Origin: Streptomyces nojiriensis
GTDB lineage: Bacteria; Actinomycetota; Actinomycetes; Streptomycetales; Streptomycetaceae
DNA: 64,000 bases
Direction: 5' to 3'
Assembly (NCBI RefSeq): GCF_017639205.1
Contig: NZ_CP071139.1
Location: 744,001-808,000, forward strand
The notes under the pieces are model-generated. The model was not told where the DNA came from, did no database searches, and saw nothing but the letters and a program-made list of their open reading frames with translations. Positions 52,365 through 61,472 of the stretch are shown here, in pieces; the first letter of the stretch is position 1, and the number at the start of each line of letters is the position of its first letter. The position numbers and the translations under genes were made by a program.

Positions 52365-54098
52365 CTAGGCCGTCGGCGACAGGAGGGTGTCCTCCGGCCG
52401 GCGTGCCGTGGGCGGGGTGCTGCCCGCGACGATGAGGGCGAGTAAGACCGCGGCCGCCTCACTCTGCAGGAGCCGGGCGGCCTGCTTCAACCGGCCGGGG
52501 TCGGGGACCGGGATGGACAGGGCCACGCATTCCGCCTTCGGGCCCGCGGTGATCGGCACCGCCGCGCAGACCGTGCCGATCGCGTACTCCTGCAGGTCGA
52601 GGAGGGGGGTGTTCGGCGGACGGTCGTCGAGCTGGTGGAAGAGGTCCTGCTGGCTGGTGAGGGTGTGGGGCGTGAACCGGGTGAGCCGGTGGCGTGCCAG
52701 GTGATCCTTCCGGTCGTCGTGGTCGAGTTGGGTCAGCAGCGCCTTGCCCACCGCGGAGGCGTGGGCGGCGACGCGGAAGTCGACCCACTCATCGACCACG
52801 GGCGCGGCCGGTCCGTCGGCGTACTGGGTGATGGAGACCTCGCCGTCGGTGTAGCGGGCGACGTACACGGCGGCGCCGACGGCGTCCCGCACCCAGGCGA
52901 GGGTCTCGTGCAGGTGCCCGCGACCGTCGCCGTTCACCGATTCGGCCAGCAGGAGGGCGCTGCCGGCGATGTACGCGTCCGGTCCGGTCGGGGTGGCGAG
53001 GTTCGCGCGGATCAGCTGGTCCATGGCCCGGGCGAGGACCAGTTGCGGCAGGGCGGTCTCACGGGCGATCTGGGTCAGGTTCACGCCGCCCGAGTAGCGG
53101 TTGACGACCTCCAGGACGCGCAGTGCCTGGTGGGCGGATTCCAGTGCGGCGGGGGCGGGGCCTCCTTCGGGGGGCTTCCGGGTGGCGTGCGCCGGCCGGG
53201 GCTGTTTCAGCGCTTCGAGGGCCCAGGCGTTCGCCTGGTCCGTCAGGTGGAGGGTGTCGAGCCGGGCGTTCTGCGCGACGGCGACCGCCACCTGGGGGCC
53301 GGGGGTGACGACCTCCCCCAGGTCGGGGTGCTCCTTGCGGGGGCGGGACATGAGTGCCTGGCGCAGTCGTACGGGCAGCCTGCACGGGGACCGGCCGGCC
53401 CGTCCCGGTCCGGTGGTGAGGGCGGTGAGGTCCTGGGTGGTGATGGGCGGGGTGGTCCAGATGACCGAGGCTCCGAGGGCCTCTTCGAGGTGTTCGGGGA
53501 GCTGGGGCAGGGGCGGCAGGTGCTCTTCCGGCGGCAGGGTCCGGGCCTGGCCCTTCCAGTGGCGGGCGGTCGCGACCTCGGCTCGGGCGAGGTGCAGGAG
53601 GTAGAGGCAGCGGGCGGCGGTCTGCGAGCCCGCCCCGGCCGCGTACTGGAACCAGAACTGCGCGTCCTCCATCCGGTCGGCCAGGTGGAGCAGGCAGCCG
53701 AACAGCAGGGCCGACTCCGCGCCGTGCGGCCAGGAGTCGGCGTCGAGGGCGAGTTCGGCGAAGGGCCTGCTCTCCACGAGGCACCAGGTGAGGTCGTCCA
53801 GACCCCGGGCGGCCCGCACGTGACAGGCGGCGTCCAGGATCAGGTCGTCGGTGGCGGCTGTGCATGCGGACGCGAATGCGGATGCGGCCTGCCCCCGCGG
53901 CGGCGGGGTCACGGCGCCGGGGGGGCCGGTGGTGCCGATCGCCGAGCGGGCGCGGTCGGCGACGATCCGGCGGGCGATCCGACGGCGGGCCGCGCCCTCG
54001 TCGTATCCGGCGTACTCCTCCGCGAGTACCGTCGCGTCCGCAAGGGCCGCGTCCAGTTCGCACAGCGGCATGTCGCGATGGCGGGGCATGTCGCTCAC
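52365..54098 (-). CDS. IclR-like effector fused to a helical N-terminal region
   Basis: A 577-residue protein. The N-terminal 300 residues are helical and TPR-like (ADSWPHGAESALLFGCLLHL, DAQFWFQYAAGAGSQTAARC), not found in ordinary IclR. From about 320 there is an IclR-type winged helix (LEVVNRYSGGVNLTQIARET) and then the effector domain (DAVGAAVYVARYTDGEVSIT, HASAVGKALLTQLDHDDRKD, YAIGTVCAAVPI). It is transcribed just after a sigma factor. Start GTG 54098 shares one base with that gene's TAG. The layout suggests it works with the sigma factor, as co-sensor or regulator. Confidence 0.85.
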   Translation of the reverse strand: MSDMPRHRDMPLCELDAALADATVLAEEYAGYDEGAARRRIARRIVADRARSAIGTTGPPGAVTPPPRGQAASAFASACTAATDDLILDAACHVRAARGLDDLTWCLVESRPFAELALDADSWPHGAESALLFGCLLHLADRMEDAQFWFQYAAGAGSQTAARCLYLLHLARAEVATARHWKGQARTLPPEEHLPPLPQLPEHLEEALGASVIWTTPPITTQDLTALTTGPGRAGRSPCRLPVRLRQALMSRPRKEHPDLGEVVTPGPQVAVAVAQNARLDTLHLTDQANAWALEALKQPRPAHATRKPPEGGPAPAALESAHQALRVLEVVNRYSGGVNLTQIARETALPQLVLARAMDQLIRANLATPTGPDAYIAGSALLLAESVNGDGRGHLHETLAWVRDAVGAAVYVARYTDGEVSITQYADGPAAPVVDEWVDFRVAAHASAVGKALLTQLDHDDRKDHLARHRLTRFTPHTLTSQQDLFHQLDDRPPNTPLLDLQEYAIGTVCAAVPITAGPKAECVALSIPVPDPGRLKQAARLLQSEAAAVLLALIVAGSTPPTARRPEDTLLSPTA

Positions 54099-54673
54099 TA
54101 GTCCTTCTCCTCTCCGGGGATCCATTCCACCCCGAGCTTGCGGGACAGGGTTCGGCGTGCGCCGCGGATGTGCGAGCGGACCGTCGCGGGGGTGATCCCC
54201 ATCATCCGGGCGACCGTGTCGGAGTCGTTGCCCATGAGGAAGGCCAGCAGCACCACGTCGTACTGCCGCTCGGACAGGCCGGCGATCGCCGCGTACAGCC
54301 CGAGCTTCGACTCCAGCAGTTCCAGCCGCTCTCTGGAGGAGCGGCGCAGCGCTGCGAACCACGCCGTCTCCACCATCGCCACCTGCCGGCCCAGGGCCGC
54401 CAGTCTCCGTTCGACGTGCTCGCGCAGCACGGCCCATGCGAAGCCGTGGAGGCTCGCCTCCTTCAGGGCCTGGCGCCACACCTTCAGCAGGAAGGTGAAC
54501 ACGTCGTCGACGACTTCCTCGGCGTCCTTGGGGTTGCCCAGCTGCAGGTGGGCGTAGCGCAGATAGGCGCGGTGCTGTTGGGAGTGGAACGCGGTGAAGT
54601 CCACCGGCAGTACACCGGCCAGTTCGCTGGAGACCGCCTGGTCCCCCGATGGATCGAAATCGCCTTCGCTCAT
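54098..54673 (-). CDS. ECF-like RNA polymerase sigma factor
   Basis: A 191-residue sigma factor. Region 2: HRAYLRYAHLQLGNPKDAEE with VVDDVFTFLLKVW. Region 4: LSERQYDVVLLAFLMGNDSD, TVARMMGITPATVRSHIRGA, RRTLSRKL. The unusual 'VVDDVF' replaces the common 'DxxQETF'. No anti-sigma with a membrane domain is next to it; instead the IclR-like protein follows, with stop and start sharing one base. ATG 54673 follows GGGGGAGCG. A long gap of about 630 bases lies upstream. Confidence 0.85.
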   Translation of the reverse strand: MSEGDFDPSGDQAVSSELAGVLPVDFTAFHSQQHRAYLRYAHLQLGNPKDAEEVVDDVFTFLLKVWRQALKEASLHGFAWAVLREHVERRLAALGRQVAMVETAWFAALRRSSRERLELLESKLGLYAAIAGLSERQYDVVLLAFLMGNDSDTVARMMGITPATVRSHIRGARRTLSRKLGVEWIPGEEKD

Positions 54674-55302
54674 ACGCTCCCCCACAGCAGCTGTTCGTCG
54701 CCGCACGCCGGGGCGGCGGGGACCTCATGGTGGCGGGTGCGGGGAGCGGCGCGGCGGTGGCCGGCGGATGGTCCGCCGGTTCCCGTCCGCACCCCCGCAC
54801 CCGGCAGGCGCATGGGCGCCCTGAACACATCGATGACGCGATAACGGGCAGTGGTGGCTAACAGCGCGAGGGAGGCCGTCTCGGCAACATTCACGTCGGC
54901 GCGGAACCTTTCAAGTGGATCATGAGTAACCGGCATGCCTGCCCCCGAACCGGCTGCCGTGGAGCACCAGGCGCTCCCATTCCCCACCCCATCGGAAAGG
55001 GAGCCCGATCGTGCAGGCCGGTCCCTGAGAATCTTCGGAAGCAAGCGCACCCGCTTCTTCGCGCGCCCCGGTCCGCTCGCGCGCGCCCCGGCGTGCCTGC
55101 CGAGCGCCTCCTCCGCCGACACGCGCCCGACAGGCCCCCTCCGCTGTTTCCGTCACACGATCGGATGTCACTGCGGCCCCATCCGGTGGGACACGTCCCG
55201 ACTCCCCCCGCCCCGGTGCCCCGTGCCTGCATGGTGGGTCCAGCCTTCGGCGCCCCGGCCCCCGCGCCCCGCGCGCCCGTCGAACAGGAAGGGGCTGTAC
55301 AG
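54674..55302. other. Long intergenic region
   Basis: About 630 bases between the divergent sigma factor and secreted GH15 genes. No credible gene; open frames in three registers are all high-GC shadows. GGAAGGGG at 55288-55295 is the GH15 ribosome site. No terminator, operator or RNA gene was recognised. Confidence 0.4.
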
Positions 55303-57195
55303 ATGGCGTTCGCGAGGACCTTGCTGCCCGCCGTGCTCTGCCTGGCACTCACCGGGGTGCCCGGCGCGCTCCCGCACCGCGCCGCTGCCGCGCCCTACGA
55401 CGGCCAGGTCGGCCACGAGAGCGCGCTGTTCAGCGTGAAGGCGACGAACAACGCCGCGGCCCAGGAGTTCACGGTGGACGGCACCCGGCTCTCCCGGGTG
55501 AGCGTCTGGCTGGGCAGCGGGGCGGCGACGGGCAGCGTGACCGCGCAGGTCCGCCGGGTCCGCGAGGACGCGGGGTCGGTGATCGCCTCGACGACCCTGG
55601 ACCTCGCGGCACTGGGCGGGGCCGGCGCCGGCTGGGTCGAGTTCCCGCTGAGCGCCACCGTCACCGCGGGCGCCACGTACCACCTGTTCCTCCAGGCGAG
55701 CACCGCGGAGAGCGCGCCGATCGCCTGGTACGGCACCACGCGGTCGGTGCCCGGCTCGCTGACCAGCTGGAACTACGACAGGGCGTACTGGGGCGGCTGG
55801 CGCGCCTACAGCTCCCGGCTCGCCTTCCACGTCAATCCCACCGGCGGCGAGCGCTGCGGGGAGGCCGAGCCCTGCTACGTGCCCGCCTCGGCGCTCGCCG
55901 CCCGCACGTCGGGCCTGCTGACCAACCGCGTCGCCACCGAGGCCGTCCTGCCCTCCTTCGCCGTGGGCGCCTCGTACGTCGACGGGAGCAATGTGCTGCG
56001 CCTGCCGTCGGGCCGGTGGCGTTACCTGCCCGACGGGGCCTCGGCGTCGGCGGTGGTCGAGGCGGACGACCCCGGCGCCGTGGCGCAGATCGAGGAGAGC
56101 CGCGCGTGGCTGGCGGCGGGCGCGGTGCCGGGGACCACCGCCGCGCAGCGGGCCGCGTCGCAGCGTGCCCTGCTGTCGATGCGGGCGCTGCTGAAGCCCA
56201 ATGGCGCGTTCGCGGCGGCGTGGGCGCCGCCGTGGGAGTACTCCTGGCCGCGCGACGGGGCGTTCGCGGCGGTGGCCTTCGCCGCCACCGGGCACGACGA
56301 GGAGGCGTACCGGATCCTGGGCTACGACGCACTCACCCAGCGGGCCGACGGGACCTGGGAGGCCCGCACGCTGCTGGACGGCAGCGGGCCGCCGGATGCG
56401 CGCAAGTGGCAGCTGGACGCCAACGGCTGGGTTCCCTGGGCCACTTGGCAGTGGTACCAGGCGGCGCCGCCCGGCGGGCGGGACGAACGGCTGCGCGAGC
56501 TCTACCCGATGGTGCGCAAGGCGGCCGACCACGCCGCCCGCTCCCTCGGGCCGGACGGGCTCCCTCCGGCGTCCCCGGACTACTGGGAGCTGGACACGAC
56601 GACGGCCAACATCGGTACCGCCGCTCCCCTGCTCGCCGGGCTCAACTCCGCGGCCGACCTGGCCGCACGGCTGGGCCTGGGCGCGGACGCGGAGCGCTGG
56701 GGTGAGGCGGCCCGGCGGCTGGCGGCCGCGATCGCCACCTTCTTCGCGCCTCTGGGGTACCAGCGGACCGTCGACGGCGAGCACGGCCGGGACAGCGCGG
56801 TGGCGTTCATGGCGCCCCCGTTCAACGCCGCCCCGGCCGGCCTCGGTGAGGCGCTGGACTCCACCTACCGGGCGCTGCTGCTGCCGAACGGCGGTGTCCA
56901 GCCGGGCAACGACCCCTCCTTCAGCTGGGGTTCTTACGCGTGGACGGCCAGCACCTCCTTCTTCGCCCTCGCCTGGGCCGGTACCGGTGAGCCGGCGAAG
57001 GCGGGTGCGGTGCTCGACTGGGTGCTGTCCCGGCGGAACGGGCTGGGCGAGCTCCCCGAAACGGTGAACGGGGCCGGGCTGCCGTCCGCCGTGGCGCCGC
57101 TGGGCTGGACGGACTCGCTGGTCGTACTCACCGCGCTGACCCTCCAGGGTTCCGCGCGGCCCACTCCCCCGGCGACACGGTCCTCGGTGGAGTGA
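55303..57195 (+). CDS. Secreted glycoside hydrolase family 15 protein
   Basis: A 630-residue secreted protein. Signal peptide MAFARTLLPAVLCLALTGVP with a cut near AAA residue 31. Residues 35-175 form a beta-sandwich with carbohydrate-binding look (VSVWLGSGAATGSVTAQVRR, YHLFLQASTAESAPIAWYGT). The catalytic (alpha/alpha)6 domain follows (about 210-625): WEYSWPRDGAFAAVAFAATG, SPDYWELDTTTANIGTAAPL with the family Glu, NDPSFSWGSYAWTASTSFFA. GH15 enzymes include glucoamylases and trehalases. ATG 55303 has GGAAGGGG in front. Transcribed ahead of a monooxygenase with 58 bases between. Confidence 0.85.
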   Translation: MAFARTLLPAVLCLALTGVPGALPHRAAAAPYDGQVGHESALFSVKATNNAAAQEFTVDGTRLSRVSVWLGSGAATGSVTAQVRRVREDAGSVIASTTLDLAALGGAGAGWVEFPLSATVTAGATYHLFLQASTAESAPIAWYGTTRSVPGSLTSWNYDRAYWGGWRAYSSRLAFHVNPTGGERCGEAEPCYVPASALAARTSGLLTNRVATEAVLPSFAVGASYVDGSNVLRLPSGRWRYLPDGASASAVVEADDPGAVAQIEESRAWLAAGAVPGTTAAQRAASQRALLSMRALLKPNGAFAAAWAPPWEYSWPRDGAFAAVAFAATGHDEEAYRILGYDALTQRADGTWEARTLLDGSGPPDARKWQLDANGWVPWATWQWYQAAPPGGRDERLRELYPMVRKAADHAARSLGPDGLPPASPDYWELDTTTANIGTAAPLLAGLNSAADLAARLGLGADAERWGEAARRLAAAIATFFAPLGYQRTVDGEHGRDSAVAFMAPPFNAAPAGLGEALDSTYRALLLPNGGVQPGNDPSFSWGSYAWTASTSFFALAWAGTGEPAKAGAVLDWVLSRRNGLGELPETVNGAGLPSAVAPLGWTDSLVVLTALTLQGSARPTPPATRSSVE

Positions 57196-57253
57196 CCGGC
57201 ACGGCGAGGGGCACGACAGTGATGTGCGTCATCGACAGGAGGCGGAGGCGGTT

Positions 57254-58474
57254 ATGCGCGGTGGAACGATCGCGGTGGTCGGCGGGAGCATCGCGGGGTG
57301 CGCCGTCGCGACGGCGGCGGCGCGGGCGGGCGCCGGCGAGGTGGTGGTGCTGGAGCGCACGCGCGGGCGGCTGCAGGACCGGGGCGTCGGGCTGTGCATC
57401 CACAACGAGCGGGCCGCCGAGCTCGGCGCGAGCGGCGCGCTGCCCGGGGGGATCGCCGCGCACCCGCTGGAGCGGCGCCGCTGGGTGGTCCGCGACGATG
57501 CCCACGGGCCGGGCGGCCGGGTGATCTGGGAGCAGCCGTTCCCCTTCCACTCCTATCACTGGGGCCTGCTCTGGCAGGGCCTTCGCGAGTCCGTCCCGGA
57601 CTCGGTGGTCTACCGGCAGGGGGAGGCGGTGACGGAGGTCGAGGAGACCGGGGCCGCAGGAGTCGGGGTGCGGCTCGCGGGCGGGTCCGTCGAGCGGTAC
57701 GACCTGGTGGTCGGCGCCGACGGGTACCGGTCGGTGGTGCGCACGGCGCTCTGCCCCGAGTCCCGCCCGCAGTACGCCGGTTACGTGTGCTGGCGCGGCA
57801 ACTTCGACGCGGCCCTGCTCGCGGGGCTCGGCGGCGCCGCGGACTCGGTGCCGGAGGCGGGGACCACGGTCTGCTTCCCGGGCGGTTCGTGCGTCATCTA
57901 CCGGATTCCCGGGCCGGACGGTCCGCGGGTGAACTGGGTGCTCTACGGCTCTCCGCCGCGGGACGGGCAGTTGCGTCTCGACGATCCGACGAGCTTCCCG
58001 CCGGGCGGCCTGACCCCCGCGCTGGCGGGGCATCTGGCGGCGTTGCTCGATCGCGAGTTCCCGCCGTACTGGGCGCGGGCGCTCGCGCTGACCGCACCGG
58101 CGGACACCTTCGTCCAGCCGATCTACGACATGGAGACCACGCGCACCGCCGCCGGCCGGCTGCTGCTCGCGGGGGACGCGGCGAGCGTCGTACGCCCGCA
58201 CAACACGAGCGGCGCCGCCAAGGCGCTCCAGGACGCCACCGCCCTCGCCGACGGCTGGCGCCGCTGCGGGTCCTTCGAGGAACTGCTGCGCGGCTACGAG
58301 GAGACCCGCGGCGCCGCCGGACGGGAGCTGGTCGCCCTGGCCCGCCGGCTGGGCCGCGCCCAGGTCGAGCGGACCCCGGCCTGGGCGGGCATGGACGGCG
58401 GGGAGATGGAGGCCTGGTGGCGGGGGCAGCTCGGCGGGGCCCCCGGCATCGGGGGCCGGGCCATGACGCCTTAG
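57254..58474 (+). CDS. FAD-dependent monooxygenase (group A)
   Basis: A 406-residue flavoprotein. FAD motif GGSIAGCAVATAAARAGAGE at about 9-28 (near-canonical GxGxxG), DG motif VVGADGYRSVVRTALCPE, and the second FAD motif LLLAGDAASVVRPHNTSGAA. These enzymes hydroxylate aromatic or other small substrates with NAD(P)H. It is like PhzS/UbiH-type members. ATG 57254 follows GGAGGCGGAGG. Its place after a secreted GH15 protein is not explained. Confidence 0.88.
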   Translation: MRGGTIAVVGGSIAGCAVATAAARAGAGEVVVLERTRGRLQDRGVGLCIHNERAAELGASGALPGGIAAHPLERRRWVVRDDAHGPGGRVIWEQPFPFHSYHWGLLWQGLRESVPDSVVYRQGEAVTEVEETGAAGVGVRLAGGSVERYDLVVGADGYRSVVRTALCPESRPQYAGYVCWRGNFDAALLAGLGGAADSVPEAGTTVCFPGGSCVIYRIPGPDGPRVNWVLYGSPPRDGQLRLDDPTSFPPGGLTPALAGHLAALLDREFPPYWARALALTAPADTFVQPIYDMETTRTAAGRLLLAGDAASVVRPHNTSGAAKALQDATALADGWRRCGSFEELLRGYEETRGAAGRELVALARRLGRAQVERTPAWAGMDGGEMEAWWRGQLGGAPGIGGRAMTP

Positions 58475-58519
58475 GCCGTCCGGCCTCAGCGGCTCCCGAT
58501 CGTCCTCAGCGGGCGGTCC

Positions 58520-59161
58520 TCAGTGGCCCTTGGTGGTGTTGCTGGTGATCGTGCCGTCCGTGCCGGATACGGTGACCGCGTGCCGGACGCCGTCGGAGCC
58601 GATGACCACGGCCAGCCAGGCGCTGCCGCCGCCTTCCTGGGCGACCGCGCGCAGCCCCTCGACCTTCCCGCCCGGCACGGCCGCGGCGGCCTTCTCGGCC
58701 GCCTCGCCGATGGCCAGGGAGGGAATGGGCGCGGGCGCCGGGGCGCTCCTGGCGGAGCCTCCGCGTCCGTCGGCGCCTCCGGGGCGGCCCTGCTTCCCGG
58801 GCATCCCGGGGCCGGCGGGGCGGCCGGGCTCGCCCTGCTCGCGTTCGTGCCGCGGTCCGGCGGCGGGCGGGCCGCCCCGGAGGCCCGCCTCGGGTCCGGG
58901 TCCGGCCCAGGCGATGCGCGGACCCCGGTCGACGCGCATGTGGTGGTCATGGTGTTCGGCCACGGCCACCGCCGTCACTCCGCCGACGACCACCACCGCG
59001 GCCGCGCCCGCCGCCACCCAGCGGGCGCGCCTGCCACGGGGGACGAGGCGGCCCAGGGCCGCGGACGAACGGGCCTCCGCGGCGGGAGCGGTCACCGGAG
59101 CGGTCACGGCGGCGGTCTCGGACGGCTCGGCCGACTTGGACGGCGGGACGGAATCAGACAT
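58520..59161 (-). CDS. Membrane-anchored PepSY-like protein
   Basis: A 213-residue protein. A basic N-terminal part and one transmembrane segment (WVAAGAAAVVVVGGVTAVAV, about 48-67) are followed by a Gly/Pro/Arg-rich linker, then a small domain: IGEAAEKAAAAVPGGKVEGL, VVIGSDGVRHAVTVSGTDGT, consistent with a PepSY unit. Such domains bind peptides or inhibit proteases in the cell envelope. It is divergent from the two-component system at 59297, with direct repeats in between, so it is the likely target. Confidence 0.75.
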   Translation of the reverse strand: MSDSVPPSKSAEPSETAAVTAPVTAPAAEARSSAALGRLVPRGRRARWVAAGAAAVVVVGGVTAVAVAEHHDHHMRVDRGPRIAWAGPGPEAGLRGGPPAAGPRHEREQGEPGRPAGPGMPGKQGRPGGADGRGGSARSAPAPAPIPSLAIGEAAEKAAAAVPGGKVEGLRAVAQEGGGSAWLAVVIGSDGVRHAVTVSGTDGTITSNTTKGH

Positions 59162-59225
59162 ACAGGCACTCCTCGGGACAACCGGGCGCGGTGCGCGGCT
59201 CGTTCCAGAGCATGCTGAGCGGAAG

Positions 59226-59262
59226 CTGAAGCCCCGCTGAAGCCACCTGAAGACCTCTTCAG
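59226..59262. promoter_or_regulatory. CTGAAG direct repeats, probable response-regulator site
   Basis: CTGAAG occurs at 59226, 59237 and 59247 (11 and 10 bases apart) with an inverted CTTCAG at 59257. Helical-phase direct repeats are the usual OmpR/PhoB-type site. It lies midway between the divergent PepSY and regulator genes (65 bases from each start). Confidence 0.75.
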
Positions 59263-59296
59263 CCAACGGCGGGCAGCTCCTGAGATCCTGTCCGGC

Positions 59297-59974
59297 ATGC
59301 GCGTACTGGTGGTGGAGGACGAACGGCGGCTCGCCGTGGCCCTGCAGCGAGGGCTGCAGTCGGAGGGGTTCTCGGTGGATGTGGCCCACGACGGGACCCA
59401 GGGCCTGTGGATGGCCACGGAGCACGACTACGACCTCATCGTGCTGGACATCATGCTGCCCGGGCTGAACGGGTACCGGGTGTGCGCGAGGCTGCGCGCG
59501 GCCGGCAACGAGTCCGGGATCCTGATGCTCACGGCGAAGGACGGCGAGTACGACGAGGCGGAGGCGCTCGACACCGGCGCCGACGACTTCCTGTCCAAGC
59601 CGTTCTCCTACCTCGTCCTGGTCGCCCGGCTCCGGGCGCTCGGCCGGCGTACGGGCCGTCGGCGGCCCCAGGTGATGCGGTTCGGCGACCTGCTGCTCGA
59701 CCCCGCCCGGCACTCCTGCTCCCGCGGCGGCACGGAGATCCGGCTGACGGCGCGGGAATTCGCCGTGCTCGAGTACCTGGCCCGGCGCCCGGGCGAGGTG
59801 GTGCCCAAGCGGGACATCCTGGAACAGGTGTGGGACAGCGCCTTCGACGGCGATCCCAATGTGGTCGAGGTCCACGTCAGCGCCGTCCGCCGCAAGATCG
59901 ACGCGCCGTTCGGCCGCGCAGCGGTGGAGACCGTACGCGGAGCGGGATACCGACTGGCGGCCGACGGTGGCTGA
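59297..59974 (+). CDS. OmpR/PhoB-type response regulator
   Basis: A 225-residue regulator. Receiver, about 1-118: VVEDERR, DLIVLDIMLPGLNG with the phosphoacceptor Asp, LTAKDGEYDE and SKPFSYLVL. Winged helix, about 130-225: LTAREFAVLEYLARRPGEVV, WDSAFDGDPNVVEVHVSAVR, ETVRGAGYRLAA. Its gene overlaps the histidine kinase by eight bases. Direct repeats upstream suggest it controls itself and the PepSY protein. Confidence 0.92.
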   Translation: MRVLVVEDERRLAVALQRGLQSEGFSVDVAHDGTQGLWMATEHDYDLIVLDIMLPGLNGYRVCARLRAAGNESGILMLTAKDGEYDEAEALDTGADDFLSKPFSYLVLVARLRALGRRTGRRRPQVMRFGDLLLDPARHSCSRGGTEIRLTAREFAVLEYLARRPGEVVPKRDILEQVWDSAFDGDPNVVEVHVSAVRRKIDAPFGRAAVETVRGAGYRLAADGG

Positions 59975-61433
59975 GACCGGGCGTCCCGGCCTGCGCGAGC
60001 GCGTGCGCGCCGCCCTGCGCGCGGTCCCGGGCGCGGTGCTGCGCCGGTGGCCGGTGCTGCGGCGGCTGTGGCCCACCACCGTACGGGCGCGGGCCACGGT
60101 GGGCGCGTGCGTGGTGGTGGCCGCGGCCCTCGCCCTCGCCTCGTTCGCCCTGCTCGGGCTGCTGGAGGCGAACCTGCTCCGCAACGCGGAGAACGACGCC
60201 CGGCGCCAGGCCGAGACCGTGGCGCAGCTCGCCGCCACCGGGAGGCTGGGCCGCGTACGGCCGCCGGCCCGCGGCATCGACTTCGTCCAGGTGGTGGGTG
60301 CCGACGGACGCGTCCTGTTCGCCAGCCCGAACCTGGCCGGCGCACCGGCCTTCCCGCCGCCCGGTCCCGGCGCTCCCGGAACCCGGTTCCACACGTGGCG
60401 GGTCCGGCCGGTGGACGGTGAGTACCGGCAGCGGGTCGTCCAGGTCGTCACGCAGACGCCGGACGGCATGGCCACCGTCTACGCCGGCGCCTCCCTGCGG
60501 GACGCGGACGCGGCCGACGACACGACCACCGCCGCCCTCGTCATCGGCATGCCCCTGCTGCTCGCCACCGTCGCCTTCGTGACCTGGCGGGTCACCGGCC
60601 ATGCGCTGCGGCCGGTGGAGGAGATCCGGGCCGAGGTCGCCGAGATCTCCGACCGCGGCCTGCACCGCCGGGTGCCGGTGCCCGCCACCCGCGATGAGGT
60701 CGCCCGGCTGGCCGAGACCATGAACGCCACCCTGGACCGGCTGGAGGCCTCCGGGATCCGCCAGCGGCAGTTCATCGCCGACGCCTCCCACGAACTGCGC
60801 AGCCCCATCACCGTCCTGCGCACCCAGCTGGAGGTGGCGCTGGCCGTACAGGACCCGGAACTGTGGCCCGAGCTGATCTCCGGGGCCCTCGAGGACATCG
60901 AACGGCTCCAGCACCTCACGGCCGACCTGCTGCTGCTCGCCCGGATCGACGCGGCCCAGCCGGTGGCCGCAGCCCCGCTGGACCTGACGGCCCTGGTGCG
61001 CGAGGTGGTGGAGGGCCGGCTCGGCGACCGGGTCCCCGTACGGCTGCGGCTGGAACCGGATGTGGAGGTCACGGCGGGCGCGCTGTGGCTCGGCCGGATC
61101 GTCACCAACCTCGTCGACAACGCGCAGCGCTACGCGGACGGGCGCGTGGACGTCACCCTGCGCACCACGAAGGGGGCGGGTCCGGGCGCGGCCGTACTGG
61201 AGGTCGCCGACGACGGCCCCGGGATCCCGGCGGCCGACCGGGAGCGGATCTTCGAGCGCTTCACGCGTCTCGACGACTCGCGCAGCCGCGACCACGGCGG
61301 AGCCGGCCTGGGGCTCGCCATCGCCCGCGACCTGAGCACCCACCACGGCGGAACGCTCACGGCCGAGGGCGGCGCGGACGGAGCCGCCGGCGCGCGGCTG
61401 GTGCTGCGCATGCCGACGACGCCCCGGCCCTGA
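59967..61433 (+). CDS. Sensor histidine kinase
   Basis: A 488-residue membrane kinase. Transmembrane helices near 45-67 (CVVVAAALALASFALLGLLE) and 190-210 (TAALVIGMPLLLATVAFVTW) frame an extracytoplasmic sensor. Then HAMP, the H-box IADASHELRSPITVLRTQLE, N-box IVTNLVDNAQRYA, DDGPGIP and GGAGLGLAIARDLSTHHGG. Start GTG 59967 overlaps the regulator stop. Complete and ordinary in its family. Confidence 0.92.
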   Translation: MAETGRPGLRERVRAALRAVPGAVLRRWPVLRRLWPTTVRARATVGACVVVAAALALASFALLGLLEANLLRNAENDARRQAETVAQLAATGRLGRVRPPARGIDFVQVVGADGRVLFASPNLAGAPAFPPPGPGAPGTRFHTWRVRPVDGEYRQRVVQVVTQTPDGMATVYAGASLRDADAADDTTTAALVIGMPLLLATVAFVTWRVTGHALRPVEEIRAEVAEISDRGLHRRVPVPATRDEVARLAETMNATLDRLEASGIRQRQFIADASHELRSPITVLRTQLEVALAVQDPELWPELISGALEDIERLQHLTADLLLLARIDAAQPVAAAPLDLTALVREVVEGRLGDRVPVRLRLEPDVEVTAGALWLGRIVTNLVDNAQRYADGRVDVTLRTTKGAGPGAAVLEVADDGPGIPAADRERIFERFTRLDDSRSRDHGGAGLGLAIARDLSTHHGGTLTAEGGADGAAGARLVLRMPTTPRP

Positions 61434-61472
61434 CGGGGCGGGGGTGGCCGCGGTGGCCGGGGTGGCCCCTGC

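Noticed and set aside
54922..55302. Upstream extension of the GH15 gene
   Set aside because: The frame is open but the signal peptide begins at ATG 55303 with a good ribosome site, and the extension has no conserved features.
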